Assembly: GCF_945859685.1 (NCBI RefSeq)
Contig: NC_079149.1
Location: 70,450,991-70,514,990 of the forward strand
DNA: 64,000 nucleotides
DNA from: Eupeodes corollae
Lineage: Eukaryota > Arthropoda > Insecta > Diptera > Syrphidae
Direction: 5' to 3'
Shown: positions 22,349 through 35,011 of the stretch, in pieces
Layout: each line of letters begins with the position of its first letter
Position numbering within the stretch: position 1 is the stretch's first letter
Translations under genes and position numbers: made by a program
The notes under the pieces: generated by a model
Databases searched by the model: none
What the model was told of the DNA's origin: nothing
What the model saw: the letters and a program-made list of their open reading frames with translations, nothing else

Positions 22349-24900
22349 AGAACTGAAATCAAAATATTTGAAAATATTTGTTAAAATTGTATGAAAAATT
22401 GTTGTTGTTTACCTACTCATTTAGCTCATTTGCTAAGGACAGACAAACAAAATCTCAGAGCTTACCCCAACATTATATATTTGTTTATAAATCAGTTAAA
22501 CAAAAGGCCGCACAAAAAATTATAGTTATTGTATTTGAATGATATATATATATATATAATAATTTGCTTGTACATTGTAGCAAGCAAAAATTTAATACAC
22601 AAAAAGTTAAAATTATATGTATATTGAGAAAATCTATGAAGGTCCGATGCATGCATAACGGTGATTATGTGAATAACCAGGTTTACAACGGTATACATGT
22701 TTTCGGATAATGGCACTAGCTCAAAATCAATAGATAAATAAGAAAAGTTCTTGAATTTTTGAAATATATTTTCCATGGTTAGTGTTATGAGCAAATATAA
22801 AAAAAAGCAATTTCATCACTTTGGTACAAAGTTTTATTTTCTTTGTTACCTTGAATAACTGGACAAAACTCTCTACGCCTAACTTTTTTTATTTCAAATA
22901 AATTAGGTGCGTTCTTTATACCAGCAGCTAGGGTATCAACTTTTCGTCTAATCGTTTTATGCCAAACTCTTAGATATTTGCATAACACAATAATCTTTAT
23001 TTATTGTGCAATGAATCACCTGATTCTGAATCAATCTTAAAAAATATCGATGCAAGTCACAATACAATTTATCAACAGAATGTTCACACTTCAAAAAAAA
23101 ATAGTATTTTTTCTAAAGTCAAAACTGTATGTTTAATTATGAAAAGTATAATCGGTGAAATTTTCTTTTAAGGAAATTGGCTGCGATTTATCCGTGATGA
23201 AAATACATCACTTTTTTTTACAAAACTTTTCGAATATCAGTAAAAATCCATAAACTAAGCACTTCGAAAACATTGAACACCCCTCATCTTCCCGAAACTC
23301 ATTATATACATATGTACATAAATGTGGTCTGTTGTTATTAAAATAGGTTGTAGGGCTCTTGTGTCTCTATAGATTCTATTAAGCAGTTGAGAATCAGGTT
23401 CATCATAGCACTTTGATAGCAAATATACAAATAAATAAATCGGAAGTTCATACCACAGTTTTGCATTGCAAACAAAAGTTATTTGATGAAAATCATTTAA
23501 TATTTGTGTAGAAAAAAAATACCATCGGCTGCCCTAGTATATCAAAAAAATCATTTAAATTAATATAAAAGTGATAAACTCTTTCAATCAGTTAATAAAA
23601 TAGGTCATTTAAATTCAGTTTTGTATTGTTTTCTAAAATAACATAATCAGATTCACACACCACATAAACATTGAATATTCGATGCTTAAAATTTAAAATA
23701 TATATATTTACATTATGTTCTCATTTTAATTAATATGTATTTATATAATTATGGTATACATATGTATTTAGGAATAATTTAATTTCGTCCCTTGCTTGTA
23801 TTTGTTTTTTTTTTCAATCAACCCTAGAAAAACAGGAAATAATCTCAAAGTTTTATTTAAACATAAAAATATTAAATAGTTTAGTAAAATAAAATGATTC
23901 AAATTCTTAACAGCAAGAAGTAATAATATTAAATTTTAAGTAAACTCATAAAAAATACTTTAATTATTTTACTGTAGAAATTAGTTACAAGTATGTAATC
24001 TTATCGCAACACAATAATGCACTCTATATTGGTAAACACAAATGTCTACTGTTATTAATTATTATATATTATTATCTATATAAAACAAAAGAAAAACCTT
24101 ATACATGCATACGTTAGCCTTGTGTTTAGTTTTTTGTTTCTTTATTTTATTTTAAGATAAATTTAAATTATGTTTTGAATACAATATATATACTTTAATA
24201 TCATTACTATGATACGAAAAAAGAGATGTACTAAATGGATTCTTAAAGTGATTATAAATATTGCATAAATGATGATGTATGTAAAAAGAATTGTATTTAC
24301 TAAAGAATTTAAATATTATATTAAGTTTGTTTTATTTCAAAAAAGTAACATTTTCATTTCTTGTAAACCATTATGATTTTTCTTTTCAAAAAAAGGCAAA
24401 AGTAAAGGGGAAGTTAGCAAAATGTTTGTTGACCCTGTTATAAATTTCTCTGCAGATATAAGAAAAAAAGTGACACTTTTTCATACCCAAAGCAAGAATC
24501 GGACAGAGGACTAGAAATATACTTCTAAACAACTCGGTTTTATGCTCTATAGGTAATGTTCATGTCTGAAGAAAAAGCTCATTAAATAAATAATGAAGTT
24601 GTCAAATTCATATAAATAATTGATTTCTTCAGAAAAAGTATTATAAATATTACAATACAGGAAGCTTTACCAATTACATACTATAGTTTTGTCTTACTGA
24701 CTACAATTTCAGCTATAGTGATATATTGATATAAAGAACTTTAATTTTTTTAGCGGAGAAAAAAAAGCAAAAAGTTTTAGAGGTGAGTATCTATACCTAC
24801 TAAATATGCTTTAATGCAAATCGCGATTCTTTAGCCAACCAATCACTCAATTATTCCGTTTTATTTGTACTGGCCAGGGAATAAAATGTTATATAAGCCA
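22349..24900 (+). other. par-1 3' flank / intergenic, AT-rich
   Basis: Sequence downstream of the TAA at 22346. It contains a TA dinucleotide run at about 22540-22560 and several AATAAA-like signals (for example near 22896 and 23426) that could serve par-1 polyadenylation, but none can be singled out. No coding sequence or mobile element is recognisable. Confidence 0.7.
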
Positions 24901-25169
24901 GTAGCAACCGAGGCATGATGGTTATTGCGTTGGACTGTCATGCCAGAGGTGTTGAGTTCAATCCTTGCTTGGAATTGAGAAATTCTCCAAGAGTAATTCC
25001 TGTCATGAAAAGTGCTTTCTCATTTTAGCTGTTCGAATTTGGCTTGAAACTGTAGGTCCCCTCCATCCCTGACAACAGTACTTGCAGACAAGAATGGTTG
25101 AGAGTTGTAAGTCACTATTCCCTAGTTGTCAACGGACTGTTGAGCCACCTTATTTATTTTATTTATTTA
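24901..25169 (+). mobile_element. tRNA-derived SINE, plus-strand copy
   Basis: About 270 bp. It starts with a tRNA-like head holding an A-box-like GGCATGATGGTTATTGCGTTGG and a B-box-like GTTCAATCC, continues in a unique body, and ends GACTGTTGAGCCACC plus a (TTTA)-type tail (25151-25169). The same unit occurs inverted at 32508-32838 and 51787-52350, which defines the family. Relative to those copies it lacks about 45 bases after the B box. No clear target duplication is visible. Confidence 0.85.
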
Positions 25170-28100
25170 AGCTATATGGGAATGATAAAATAAATATAAT
25201 CAACTAACAAAGCCTAAAAAACCTTTGCGTGTTAAGTATTTTGGTCCGTAAAGTCAAGGTAAGCTGAATTTTATGTAACGTTTTAAGAAAATGAAGAATG
25301 ACGATTAAACAATTCTGTACCTATTGTACTACTGGTATCTGATTTATAAACAGATATGTATTTCAGCCAGCGTCTAAAAGAATATTACATACATTTTATG
25401 TACGCATTTTTAAACTAGCTAATAGGAATACAGGCTTTGTTGTTGGAGCAGCTATTATAAATATACTAGCTCTGATGTTTATTTTTGTAATGTTAAATCA
25501 GTTGTGTTAAATCGACCTGATTGCCATGATTTATGATATATTGAACATTGTTATAAACAAATGTTCTTTATTTTTCCTTTTGCTCGATAATAAAGCATTG
25601 GTAAAGAAAATGTATTTTGATTACATTAAATATAGTTTTCCCGCTATATACGTAACAAAAGATATGTGAGCAATATTTATTCCTTATATTTGTTTGTATT
25701 TGATTTTATTTTATTTAAAAAAAAAAATCGAACTTAATTACAACTAACTGGAACTAGGTAATCCAATGTTATTTTTCGCATCTGCAACTTAACCTTTATA
25801 TAAACAAAATTTTATTTGAATTTATACATTTTTTGTTTTTAATATTAAACAACAAAAATACATATTTTTTGGAATTATAAAGTTCAATGAGTTACCGACA
25901 GACATAAACTCATACATGCATCATTCATTATAAGAAAGATCTTAAAGAACTTAAAAAAGTAAAGCCTAATTCAAATTATTAAAACTATTAAATAAGCAAT
26001 ATTTTCTCTATAACGGAGAGAGGTGTGAAAGAAAAATGGATTCACGGTTTCTGATGAAAGAAAGTAGTAAATTTAATACAAATACAAATTGTGTGTATGT
26101 ATTTATATATTAAAATAAACTTTCAACTTTATTCGGCTACATTATAAATAAATAAATATATGGTATTGAATACTGAAATGCGAATTATAATAAATGAATA
26201 CAAAAAAACTTTAATTTATATTTTGTATTATCAAATAATATAAAATCGACTGATTTAAATATATCGTGAAAAATAAAAAAGAAATACAATTAAAAAACAT
26301 TACAACAAATAATGCACTCACTATGCTATGTTTAATAAGTAGAATCGTGTAACATATACATAATATGTACTCAAATTAATTAAAAATATAAAAAAAATAA
26401 ACACAATTAATGGTTAAACAGATTGAAATCTATAAATAAAATATTTGATAAAAGTATTCATCTTTCATGTATTAAAAAAATATGTATAAATTCTAATGTA
26501 AGCTGTACCTACTTAGTAATTATGATTCTTATTTTCGCCAGTTAAAATTCTTCAAAGCATGTAACTGATAATTTAAAAACAAAAATGTTAAAACAAATTT
26601 GATATTTATATACTTAGACTCATTATTTGGTGATATGATGTTAAAAATAGAGTACAATAAACCGATAAAAGATAAGTTGCTTCACATTGATTCTTCTATG
26701 AAATAAACACATAGTATTCTTCATTTAAACCATCTCAACAAAATCGTAAAATGTGCTAGTGCTTTCTTACATTCTTACAAATACTTATCAATTACACAAA
26801 AAGATAACTTAATTAAAAAGACCTTTACAGAATCCTTTTTATACCTTTCAGCCTGAAATATATATGTACATTGTTAGAAATTGAGGCTTAAAATTCAGAG
26901 GGATCTAAGAAAAACAATACAAGCATTAAAAAATGAAAGTTCTTGGGATTCAATTCAAAATTATCCTCTTATATGAAACATCCTTTGTACATGAATATAA
27001 ATAATTTTTTTAAATTATTTAAAAATTTTGAATCAAGCAGTGAGTGAACAGAAGAAACATTACAACTTGCTGTAAACAATGGATAACCATTAATTTATTA
27101 TTTAATCATGGCATTGTAATTAATATGTACATTGGTTATTGGTTTTAATTAAGGTCAGGCAAACAAAATATATTCACATAAATTAAATCATCATCTTCCA
27201 AAACCTGCTGCACAAATCTCATATACTCGCACATATGCAAAGCAAATCAAATAAAGGAAATCATTCATCAATTTTATTGTTAAACAAAATTCATTTATAA
27301 AACTTATGAATGAGCAAACGAATGCAAATTCATTTCATACCATAATTAAAGTTTCACTACAATTAATATTAATCATTAAGATCATTTTTTTATGGCCGAA
27401 ACACATCTTTCCATCGTAAATTTACAAAAATATTTTGTAAAAATAAAAATGATTGTCATTTCATACTTTCATCAAACTCTTAAATAATTATGAAAATGTT
27501 AACTCTTTTAATATGAAATAGATGGCAGTTGGTAAAATAATAAGGTTTAACTTTATTAAATCAAAGTTGAAAGTGAAATATATTAAAGTTTAAAATCTTT
27601 TGAACTCAAAAATATACATATATGTAATTAAAAAAAAAAGAAACAATTCATAACAAATTGAGTAATAACCGCATTTTAAACATTTTAGTTCGTAAGTTGA
27701 CACAATGATATATTGCTATATAGATGTGTAGAAGTATAACGTATAATAACAATGTTTAAAAATAAATAAATAAATCATAAAAGTAATTGTCATACAATAG
27801 TTTTTATTTTAAGTTAAAGCATGCTATCTTGGTATGTCTATGTTGTGCAGCATTCAAGTCGGTAATAAACTTTTTGTTAGGGGAAATGATGATTTCCAAA
27901 ATAATTGAGTTTGCCTACAGTAACAGGGTATCTGGTGAACGGTGTGGAAATTGAAATAACATAGGTTTCAATTGAAATAGTAAATTGTTTTACATCGCAC
28001 TGTTATTTGTGCTGGAGTGATATTTCACGACGCTAGAACAACAAGGTTCTAACTGACAATTAAAAACTGTATGTTATATTTATATCACATCGACATCTGC

Positions 28101-28271
28101 TACTAATAAAAAATACGTTTGATGCTCTATCTAAAAAAAAGTCAGAAATGCGGGGTTCTATCTGACAATTTTGGAGTTGAGATTTAACATCCATTTTAAA
28201 ATTCAGATGCTCAGAATGTGTGTATTATTTTTAAATAAAACCAAACGTAAATAAATAACATAAAATGTACC
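25170..28271. other. Intergenic, AT-rich, nothing recognised
   Basis: Very AT-rich sequence without long open frames. Two short direct repeats, GGTTCTAACTGACAATT and GGTTCTATCTGACAATTT, lie at about 28044 and 28153. I see no gene, RNA gene or bounded element. Confidence 0.6.
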
Positions 28272-28273
28272 TA

Positions 28274-29781
28274 CATACATTCACCCAGCGACAAAAAAAC
28301 CCTCGCAGTAGATCTTCTGAATAAAACATCGGTTATTTTCAGTATTTCTTACATATACTTCATATTTTTTAATTTATTTTCTTAATCCATAAGTTTTTAA
28401 TAAAAGTTACGGTTGTTTTCTTTTTAATTTGTATTTGTCTTTTAAATAATAAGAAAAAAACGAAAATTAGCTAGTTATATTTCAAAGTTTTGAAAAAATC
28501 ATTTTTGCCTATTTACACAACATTTTAGTGCAAAAAAACAGTTTTCTTTAACAAATTCATGGTTTATTTGTTATATTAGTTATAGGTTAAATAAATATTT
28601 ACGAAAATCAAGAAAATAAAACTAATACTTAGTCGTTTCGCCCCTTGTTTTCATAACTTGACGAATTCGGTTTGGCATCGAATTAAACAGCTTTTTTAAA
28701 TAATTTTCGTCTATTTCCTTATACCAAACTTGCTCAATTATCATGTATTGCTTTTGGGCGTTTTTCTCTCCAACAGTTCTCAATCGGATTCAGATCCGCA
28801 ATGTTTCCCGGCCATGGAAGTGAGGAAATCCCAAGAGAAGTTTTGTGATTTTTAACCTATGCAAGCAAAACTCATAAATGTTTCTAAACATGTATAAATT
28901 AAGTCATTAATTTAAGTTTTAGAGTACCGTTTTGGCTCGATGGCATGGAGATGAGTCATCTTGGAAAATTAAATGTTCAGTATGCTCGGAAAATTGCTCC
29001 AATGTTGTCAAAACACCTTCATTGATGATTTCAATGTACAAACATTGCAATGGCTCCCCATACCATAACATAAGGAGAATGTTTCACAGTAGGTAAAACA
29101 CATTGATCTGAATACCTTTCTACATTTTGAGGCGGACTTTCACATTGCCGTCGGGTCCGAACAAATTAAATTTGGATTCATCCGAAAAAATAACTTGTCC
29201 CCAATCATTTCCAGACCAACTTTTGTGTGACTAAGCCCATTTCAACCTTTGCTTCTTCATTCTGCCAGTAAAGAAGGGGTTTTTTGTGGGTCACCGTGCA
29301 TTAAGTCCCATATTATTCAGCAGTCTTTGTATGGTTCTGTCACTTATTTGTTTTCCAGTTTGAGATTGAGGTTAAATCGATTACTGATTGATAGGCGGTG
29401 AATTAGACGATCTTCTCTTTTATTCATTAATTTGGAACTACCACGAAATGGAACCATTCGACTTGTAGTTTTTAAGGACATTACGCACACGCCATTCACT
29501 GGTACCAACCCAACGCGACGTGCTATTTACCTTTTAGAAAGATTTTCCTAAAGATAAAGCCATAGTCAAATGAAAGAAACAGACAAAATTACGATTTTTT
29601 ATGTTAAAGCTTGATTTTTACATGCGCACTTCACTCTGCTGACTGCTCATTTGTCAAAACAAATGACATAATAGCAAGAGAAGGAAAATAATAGTTTAAA
29701 CAGTAAAACTTAACCGTTAAAACTCATACATTTCAAAACATAGCAGTGCGAGGGTTTTCTATGTCGGTGGGTCTATGTATG
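28274..29781 (-). mobile_element. Tc1-like transposon, 1.5 kb, with TIRs
   Basis: TA at 28272-28273 and at 29782-29783 flanks inverted termini: CATACATTCACCCAGCGACA on the left and CATACATAGACCCACCGACA on the right (reverse complement). Both continue into AAAACCCTCGCA. The minus strand carries a decayed Tc1-type transposase (separate entry). The termini and target duplication are well preserved, but the coding region has stops and frameshifts, so the copy is probably inactive. Confidence 0.9.
28620..29540 (-). pseudogene. Tc1-type transposase relic with an apparent intron
   Basis: Readable minus-strand segments in order are: TSEWRVRNVLKNYKS (DNA-binding region), DESKFNLFGPDGNVKV (first catalytic Asp), EHLIFQDDSSPCHRAK (second Asp), LPWPGNIADLNPIENCW (third acidic residue), and the C-terminus SMPNRIRQVMKTRGETTKY. 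Between the second Asp segment and the third, the frame is broken by roughly 75 bases that begin GTACTCT and end TTGCATAG. Removing them restores a continuous frame (RAKT to VKNHKTSLGI). That is the pattern of a real GT-AG intron; introns are known in some Tc1-family transposases, including Minos. There are other frameshifts (near 28765) and a stop after the first Asp segment. Confidence 0.8.
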
Positions 29782-29980
29782 TACATATATTTCAGTTTCA
29801 ACTCTGGAGGATTAAACAAATGTGTTTAAGGAAATTTATTTAACATTTCCGTTCAGTGATTTTCATGTGTAACAGATTCTGAGATAAGATTAATTTAAAT
29901 AATCCTGTAACGATTGAACAGTTCACAATTGAGACAGAGCAGCTCTGATTAATTCCACAATTGATAAGCCCGAGGTTGTA

Positions 29981-31228
29981 AAGCTAAGCATACACGATTG
30001 TTATATCGTCCAATATTGGCAGATTTTTCGCAAAACATTTTAACCAATTTTCTATCAACCATGTATACACCCAAAACGTGGACAGATTCAGGAAACACAA
30101 TGGACTTTATTTGTAGTCAACTACATTCGTTGCACGTACATTTTGATCAAGGCAACTAGTAAGATGGTAAAGGGTCATGAACTTTAAATTCAAAACTTTA
30201 CTTCACCAACCTCTACTTTTAGTTGATCAAGCACAAATTATTAAACACATAATAATTGTCTAAAAAACTTCTCAGGCAAGCTACAAGTCAATCTCGACTT
30301 GCAATTTGTATGTTAAGTAAATATTACTTTTTCCTTCACCAATTTGACAAGAATCACTTATAAAACATAGAATAAAAAAGTTCAGTTTTTAGTTAATAGA
30401 ACAATCATGGGACAGGTTCAGACGACATAAGAGACTTGAAAGATAGACAAGTTTCTAGTATCTGATTGGCCAGCTGCCAAAAATATGCAGGCTCAGGCGA
30501 TATAAGGGACTTGAAAGTAAGGTTAGTTTCTAAAAAAAACTCCCTTCCAACTGAGGCAACTTTATTGGAAAGTTGACTGGAAAGTTAGTCAAGAAAAATC
30601 TCCCTAACTATCAAGTCAAGTGTACTTATGTCACAATGACAATTGAGGATGTTTTTTATTTTAACTGAAAGATGAACTTTATTACTCCATGAATTATTTA
30701 TTTTCTGCACAATTTCATTAAATCTTTTGTGTATAAGGGTTCCTTGTCAAATTGGAAGAGAAATAAGTAATATTTATCTACAATACAAAGTACAAATCGT
30801 TATGGATTCGTAGCTTGCCTGAGCAATGTTTTACAGACAATTATTTTGTTTATAGTTTTTGTACCATGCACTGAAGGTAGAGGTTAGTGAGGTTAACTTC
30901 TGAATTTGAAATTCAAGATACTTGAAAAACTTACTAGTTGCTTTGGTCAAAATTTACGTTCAAAGAATAAAGTTGACTGCATTATTTACCTTTTTTCGAT
31001 TTTTCTAATTTTGACTTACTTCCCATTCTACTTTTCACTAAAACTTCCTTGATTGGAAGGCAATTTTTGGTAGCTAGGCAATAAAATATTAGAAACTTGT
31101 CATACTTTCAAGTCCTTTGTGTAGTCTGGAAATGCTCAGTGACAGACAAAAAATAAGCACTCAATGGTCGTCAAATTTTCTTTCAAAAAATTACTGACTT
31201 CTTGCAATCGTTTATACGAGCCTAAACA
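29981..31228. mobile_element. Foldback / inverted-repeat element (non-coding)
   Basis: A large imperfect inverted repeat. The left arm at about 30105-30395 matches the reverse complement of about 30655-30995; shared blocks include GGCAACTAGTAAG / AGCAACTAGTAAG, AACCTCTACTTTTAG / AACCTCTACCTTCAG, CAGGCAAGCTAC, and CCAATTTGACAAG. The spacer carries two direct copies of a ~45-base motif (ACTTGAAAGATAGACAAGTT at about 30433 and a relative at about 30507), and an inverted relative lies at about 31095-31135. The outer ends share ACGATTG (29994-30000 and inverted at 31205-31211). It has no coding capacity. The family is uncertain and the outer limits are approximate. Confidence 0.6.
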
Positions 31229-31239
31229 TCCGATTTTTT

Positions 31240-32507
31240 GTATTTTTAAATAATTGGACGCTTGTTCACTTAGAGAATATTTGAAGATGTTTTATTCAAA
31301 TAACATCATCCAATTTTTAATTTGCAGAAAGTTTTTGGGCAGGAAAAAACAACAGAAGTTTACAGGGTTTGGAAATAATTTAAACTACTATAATCGAAAG
31401 AAATAAGAATAACAAAAAAGAATTTTTACAAAAAAAGGATTGAACGCATGAACAAATTTTAAAAGATAGTCGTCATTGCCCGCTTTATTTGTTTCACTTT
31501 TTGTATATTTTATTTATTTTTTTAAATGTTCTTGCACGACCTGTTTTTTTCATTCCCTCTATCATCTGTCACTAAAATTGTCTTCCAATGAGTCTACCAG
31601 TTCTATTATTTTCTAAAGTCTTCCAACCGTATAAAGAGACAATTTTGAATTGGCAGGTAAGAACGTGCCGGCAATTAACAGCCGATTTTTTACCAAAAAA
31701 TTGTCTAATATTTGAGAAAACCAACCAACCATATAAAGAACAATCTTCACTTGATAGAAATTAGCAATTTTCTAAATTGGATGCTATTGGAAGACCTCCA
31801 AACGTGTATTTTTAAAGTGTTTTCCATGGGTAAATTCAGAACGCTATTTGATTTTTTTTGTTTGTCATTGCTTTAATGTAACTTCGTGTACGTGTTAACG
31901 AGTGCGGTATAGCGTTCTAATTTCCATCTAATTTTTTTTTGAATTGTGTTAGTATTAAGCAGCATTCACCAATGAAATGCAAAAACAGTGGATTTGTTTG
32001 TTATGTCTGATCTAGATCAAAAAGTAAATTGATTTTTTTACCCATGAAAACTTTTAAAGCATTAGCTTAAGCAACAAGGATCCTCGCAGTTTTAAAAAAA
32101 TAAAATCTATAAAGCCTGTATTCGTCCAAAGATCGAGTACAATTCTCATATCTGTACAGGTGCTTCAATAGTCCACTTGATTCTCTATGAAAGAGAGCTT
32201 CAAAATAAATGTGACCTTTCTTTAAATGAAGCATTTGTATCTATTTATAACCACCGAAAGGTTTCGCCTCGTACGATTAATTTCATAAATAATGCTGTCT
32301 AGTGAAAAAACTAGCTGCTTCCCAGCTCTCCAAAAATTAAACCTTAGTACCCAACAAGAATACATTTTGAATAATTAAAAACATTTAACATAAGACAATA
32401 TATAATTTTATAGAATAAGAATGTAATTATTAATTTTCGCGACAACCTTTTGGTAATGAGAGTACCAATCGCGATCAAGAATGCAAGAATCTAGAATAAA
32501 TACACCA
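31240..32507. other. Intergenic, AT-rich with short repeat fragments
   Basis: Two related motifs, CCAACCGTATAAAGAGACAA (about 31624) and CCAACCATATAAAGAACAAT (about 31726), suggest degraded repeat DNA. No gene is recognised. Confidence 0.5.
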
Positions 32508-32838
32508 AAAAAAATCAAATGGGGTGGCGCAACAGTCCGTTGTGAACCAGGGCCTAGTGACTTACAACTCTCAACCATTCCTGTGTGCGAGTAATGTTGT
32601 CAGGAATGGAGGGGACCTACAATTTTTTATGCCGAATCCGAACGGCTAGTTTGAGAAAGCACTTTTTCATGACAAGAATTACTCTTGAAGGATTTGTCAA
32701 TTCCTCGCAAGAGGCAGTACCCGCGAAAATTATTTTTTTTTTTTTTTAAATTAAGGTGACACAGGCAGGGATTGAACCCAAGACCCCTTGCATGACAGTC
32801 CAACGCACTAACCATCATGCCACGGGTACTACATATAC
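32508..32838 (-). mobile_element. tRNA-derived SINE, minus-strand copy with 12-bp TSD
   Basis: Identical 12-base target duplications ATAAATACACCA flank it at 32496-32507 and 32839-32850. On the minus strand, the head carries an A-box-like TGGCATGATGG (32812-32822) and a B-box-like GGTTCAATCC (32769-32778). A poly-T tract at 32735-32748 (poly-A on the sense strand) follows the tRNA-like head, then the body shared with the copies at 24901 and 51787, and the 3' end CTGTTGCGCCACCCC. The perfect duplication shows an insertion by target-primed reverse transcription. It is probably the youngest complete copy in the window. Confidence 0.92.
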
Positions 32839-33118
32839 ATAAATACACCACTCAAAGTAAAATAGGGCCCACTCAAGACTTATTTTGTATTTTGCCTAAA
32901 AATACTTTTTTTTTGGTGATTCAATTTGTTTATGACTCTATATCAATGCTTTGACAACAAATTTACCGTTACCTCCAAGTGAATAGGCAAAAAAGTCTAT
33001 CGCTAGAAATATTTATGAATGCAAAAATTATTGCAGTTGTTTTCTCAGTCGAATTGGAGCGTTGTTGCTATTTATTTAATTTTTGTTTTTTATTTCTTCG
33101 TGATTAAACGAGAATACA

Positions 33119-34053
33119 ATGAGCGGTTATAAACGCCATTCGGATACTGGAAACGAAATTCGACGGCAAATATGATGGGGCAAGGAGTGTCTCAAGGGGC
33201 TGTTGCAAACCGAATCAGTGTTTCGCGGTGTGCTATCCGAAACCTGTGGAACGCTTCCAGGAAACCGTGTAGCAAGAACACCAGGTAAAGGAAGAATTCA
33301 AGCCACAACCCAGTAAGAAGACCTTTACATTCAAATAACTGCACAGCGGGAGCGTGCCGTAACCACCTGGGCTTTATAAACTCACTTGAGGCAGTCAGCT
33401 GGCACTCAAGTCAGTGATCAAACCACTCGCAATCGACTCTATGAAGATGGTCAACGTTCCAGAGTGCGTGCTACTCGGCCGAAGCTTACACCCGCCCATC
33501 GGGCAGTGCGAGTAAGGAACGCCTGTTAACATTCAAATTGGACAATTAATAACTGGAAGTCTGTAGTCTTTACAGTCGAATGCAAAATCAAATTTGTGAG
33601 TGATGATAAACGAGTACGAGTTTGGAGAAGGGCAGGTGAACGTTTTAGCGTCCCGTGCGTTCACGGAAGTGACTGATTTGGGGCCCCCAGTGTTATGGTA
33701 TGGGCTGGAATAAGTTTTTATGGCAAAACAGAATTGATAATCATGTATGAAGTCACCGTTACCACCGCAAGTTACATTGAAATGGTAATACATGTTGTGA
33801 ACCCATTTTCACAAAGAGTTGGCGATGGGTTTGTTCTTATGCAAGACAATTCTAACATAACATAACAACATACGGCCCGTATCACAAGCAGCACTTTTTG
33901 ATGCCAATATAACACTTTTGCCATGGCTGGCAAAGACCTCAATCCAATCGAGCATATATGTGTATTTTTTTAGTAAAAAGAAGCCTCGAAGAAAACCACA
34001 GCAGTGCCAACACTAAACAGGTGCTCATAAACGCATTAAAAGCCTGTTGGGAG
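33119..34053 (+). pseudogene. Tc1-like transposase relic, 5' part (split by hAT insertion)
   Basis: Plus-strand translation starts MSGYKRHSDTGNEIRRQ and then breaks frame. Downstream pieces include DQTTRNRLYEDGQRSRVRAT (DNA-binding region), GAPSVMVWAGISFYGKTEL (the region just before the second Asp), DGFVLMQDNSN (second catalytic Asp) and KDLNPIEHI (the DLNPIE motif). Stops and frameshifts occur throughout, for example near 33240 and 33527. The C-terminal end reappears at 36322, after the 2.26-kb insertion at 34054-36313. I could not identify convincing terminal inverted repeats. The left limit of the element lies between the SINE at 32838 and 33119. Confidence 0.8.
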
Positions 34054-34109
34054 CAAGGGCGGATCCAGACTTTTCATCAGGGGGGGGTCACACTCTTAAG
34101 TATCTTGCG

Positions 34110-34555
34110 TATGAGCTACGAACTGCGAACTGCGAATTGTGGATGTTCGCATATTTTGACTTTTCTTTCACATGAGCTTTGTTTCTATTCGTAGACAGCG
34201 ACGAACTGTCAATTTATAATTACCCTTTTCAACAAACAAAATAAGAGAGATATAATTTTGAGGTTAAGTTCAGCGCCAACAATTTATTCATTGCAGTGTG
34301 GATTGTATGTGGAACGCGAATAGAGTTTGATAGTTCGTAGCAACCACATTGCAATTCCTTGCTAACAGATTGTTTTTACAAAATTGTCTTGTTTTAGAGA
34401 ACAAAATGCAAATTTTATTATCCTAACATAAGTGTCATTTGGTTTCTTATAATTAAATTGTGTTTTTGTTTGAAATTGACTTTTTAAAATGTGTAAAATC
34501 ACGTTTGTTCGTCCATTCGTTCATTCGTTGTTCATGTGCAAGGTGCTTTAGATGA
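34110..34555. mobile_element. Degraded older copy of the TTAA MITE
   Basis: Blocks resembling the intact MITE occur in order but diverged: TTTTGACTTTTCTTTCACATGAG (about 34154), GTGGAACGCGAATAGAGTTTG (about 34309), and a terminal TTCGTTGTTCATGTGCAAGGTGCTTTA (about 34525-34551). The exact ends and any TTAA duplication are lost. It lies immediately left of the better-preserved copy at 34588. Confidence 0.6.
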
Positions 34556-34587
34556 GTTTTTACTCACCGCTTAAAAATGTTTTTTAA

Positions 34588-35011
34588 GCAGCATTCACAT
34601 GAGCGCGACCAACGAACGACGAATGACTTACAAAATGTGAGTTCATATACGTTTGAAGACATATTTCCACACAAATTCTTAACAAAACGATAGCAATATA
34701 GTTTCTATTTGATTTATGATGCATACTTTTACTTTTCAATATCATATATTAATAAATTTAAGAAAACAATATTCGTCGCGAAAAAAATTGAAGTAGATAC
34801 GAACTGTCAAACTTTATTCGCGTTCCACATTATCCACACTCGTAACGAATAAAATAATCGCGCGTACTTAACCTACAAAATTCATTCTTGTTTAGGTTTC
34901 GGTGATCAAAGTCAAACTTTATTCGCAACGAATTAAAAACTCTCATGTAAAAGAAATGTCAAAATCAACGAATATTCGTTGGTCGTTGGTCGTGCTCATG
35001 TGAATAATGCT
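34588..35011. mobile_element. TTAA-flanked MITE, intact copy (424 bp)
   Basis: TTAA at 34584-34587 and 35012-35015 flanks inverted ends: GCAGCATTCACATGAGCGCG on the left and AGCATTATTCACATGAGCAC on the right (reverse complement). Both continue into CGACCAACGA. A TTAA target suggests a piggyBac-type relationship, which is an inference. It has no coding capacity. The same element, in the opposite orientation, occurs at 39926-43430, split by an RTE insertion. Confidence 0.82.
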
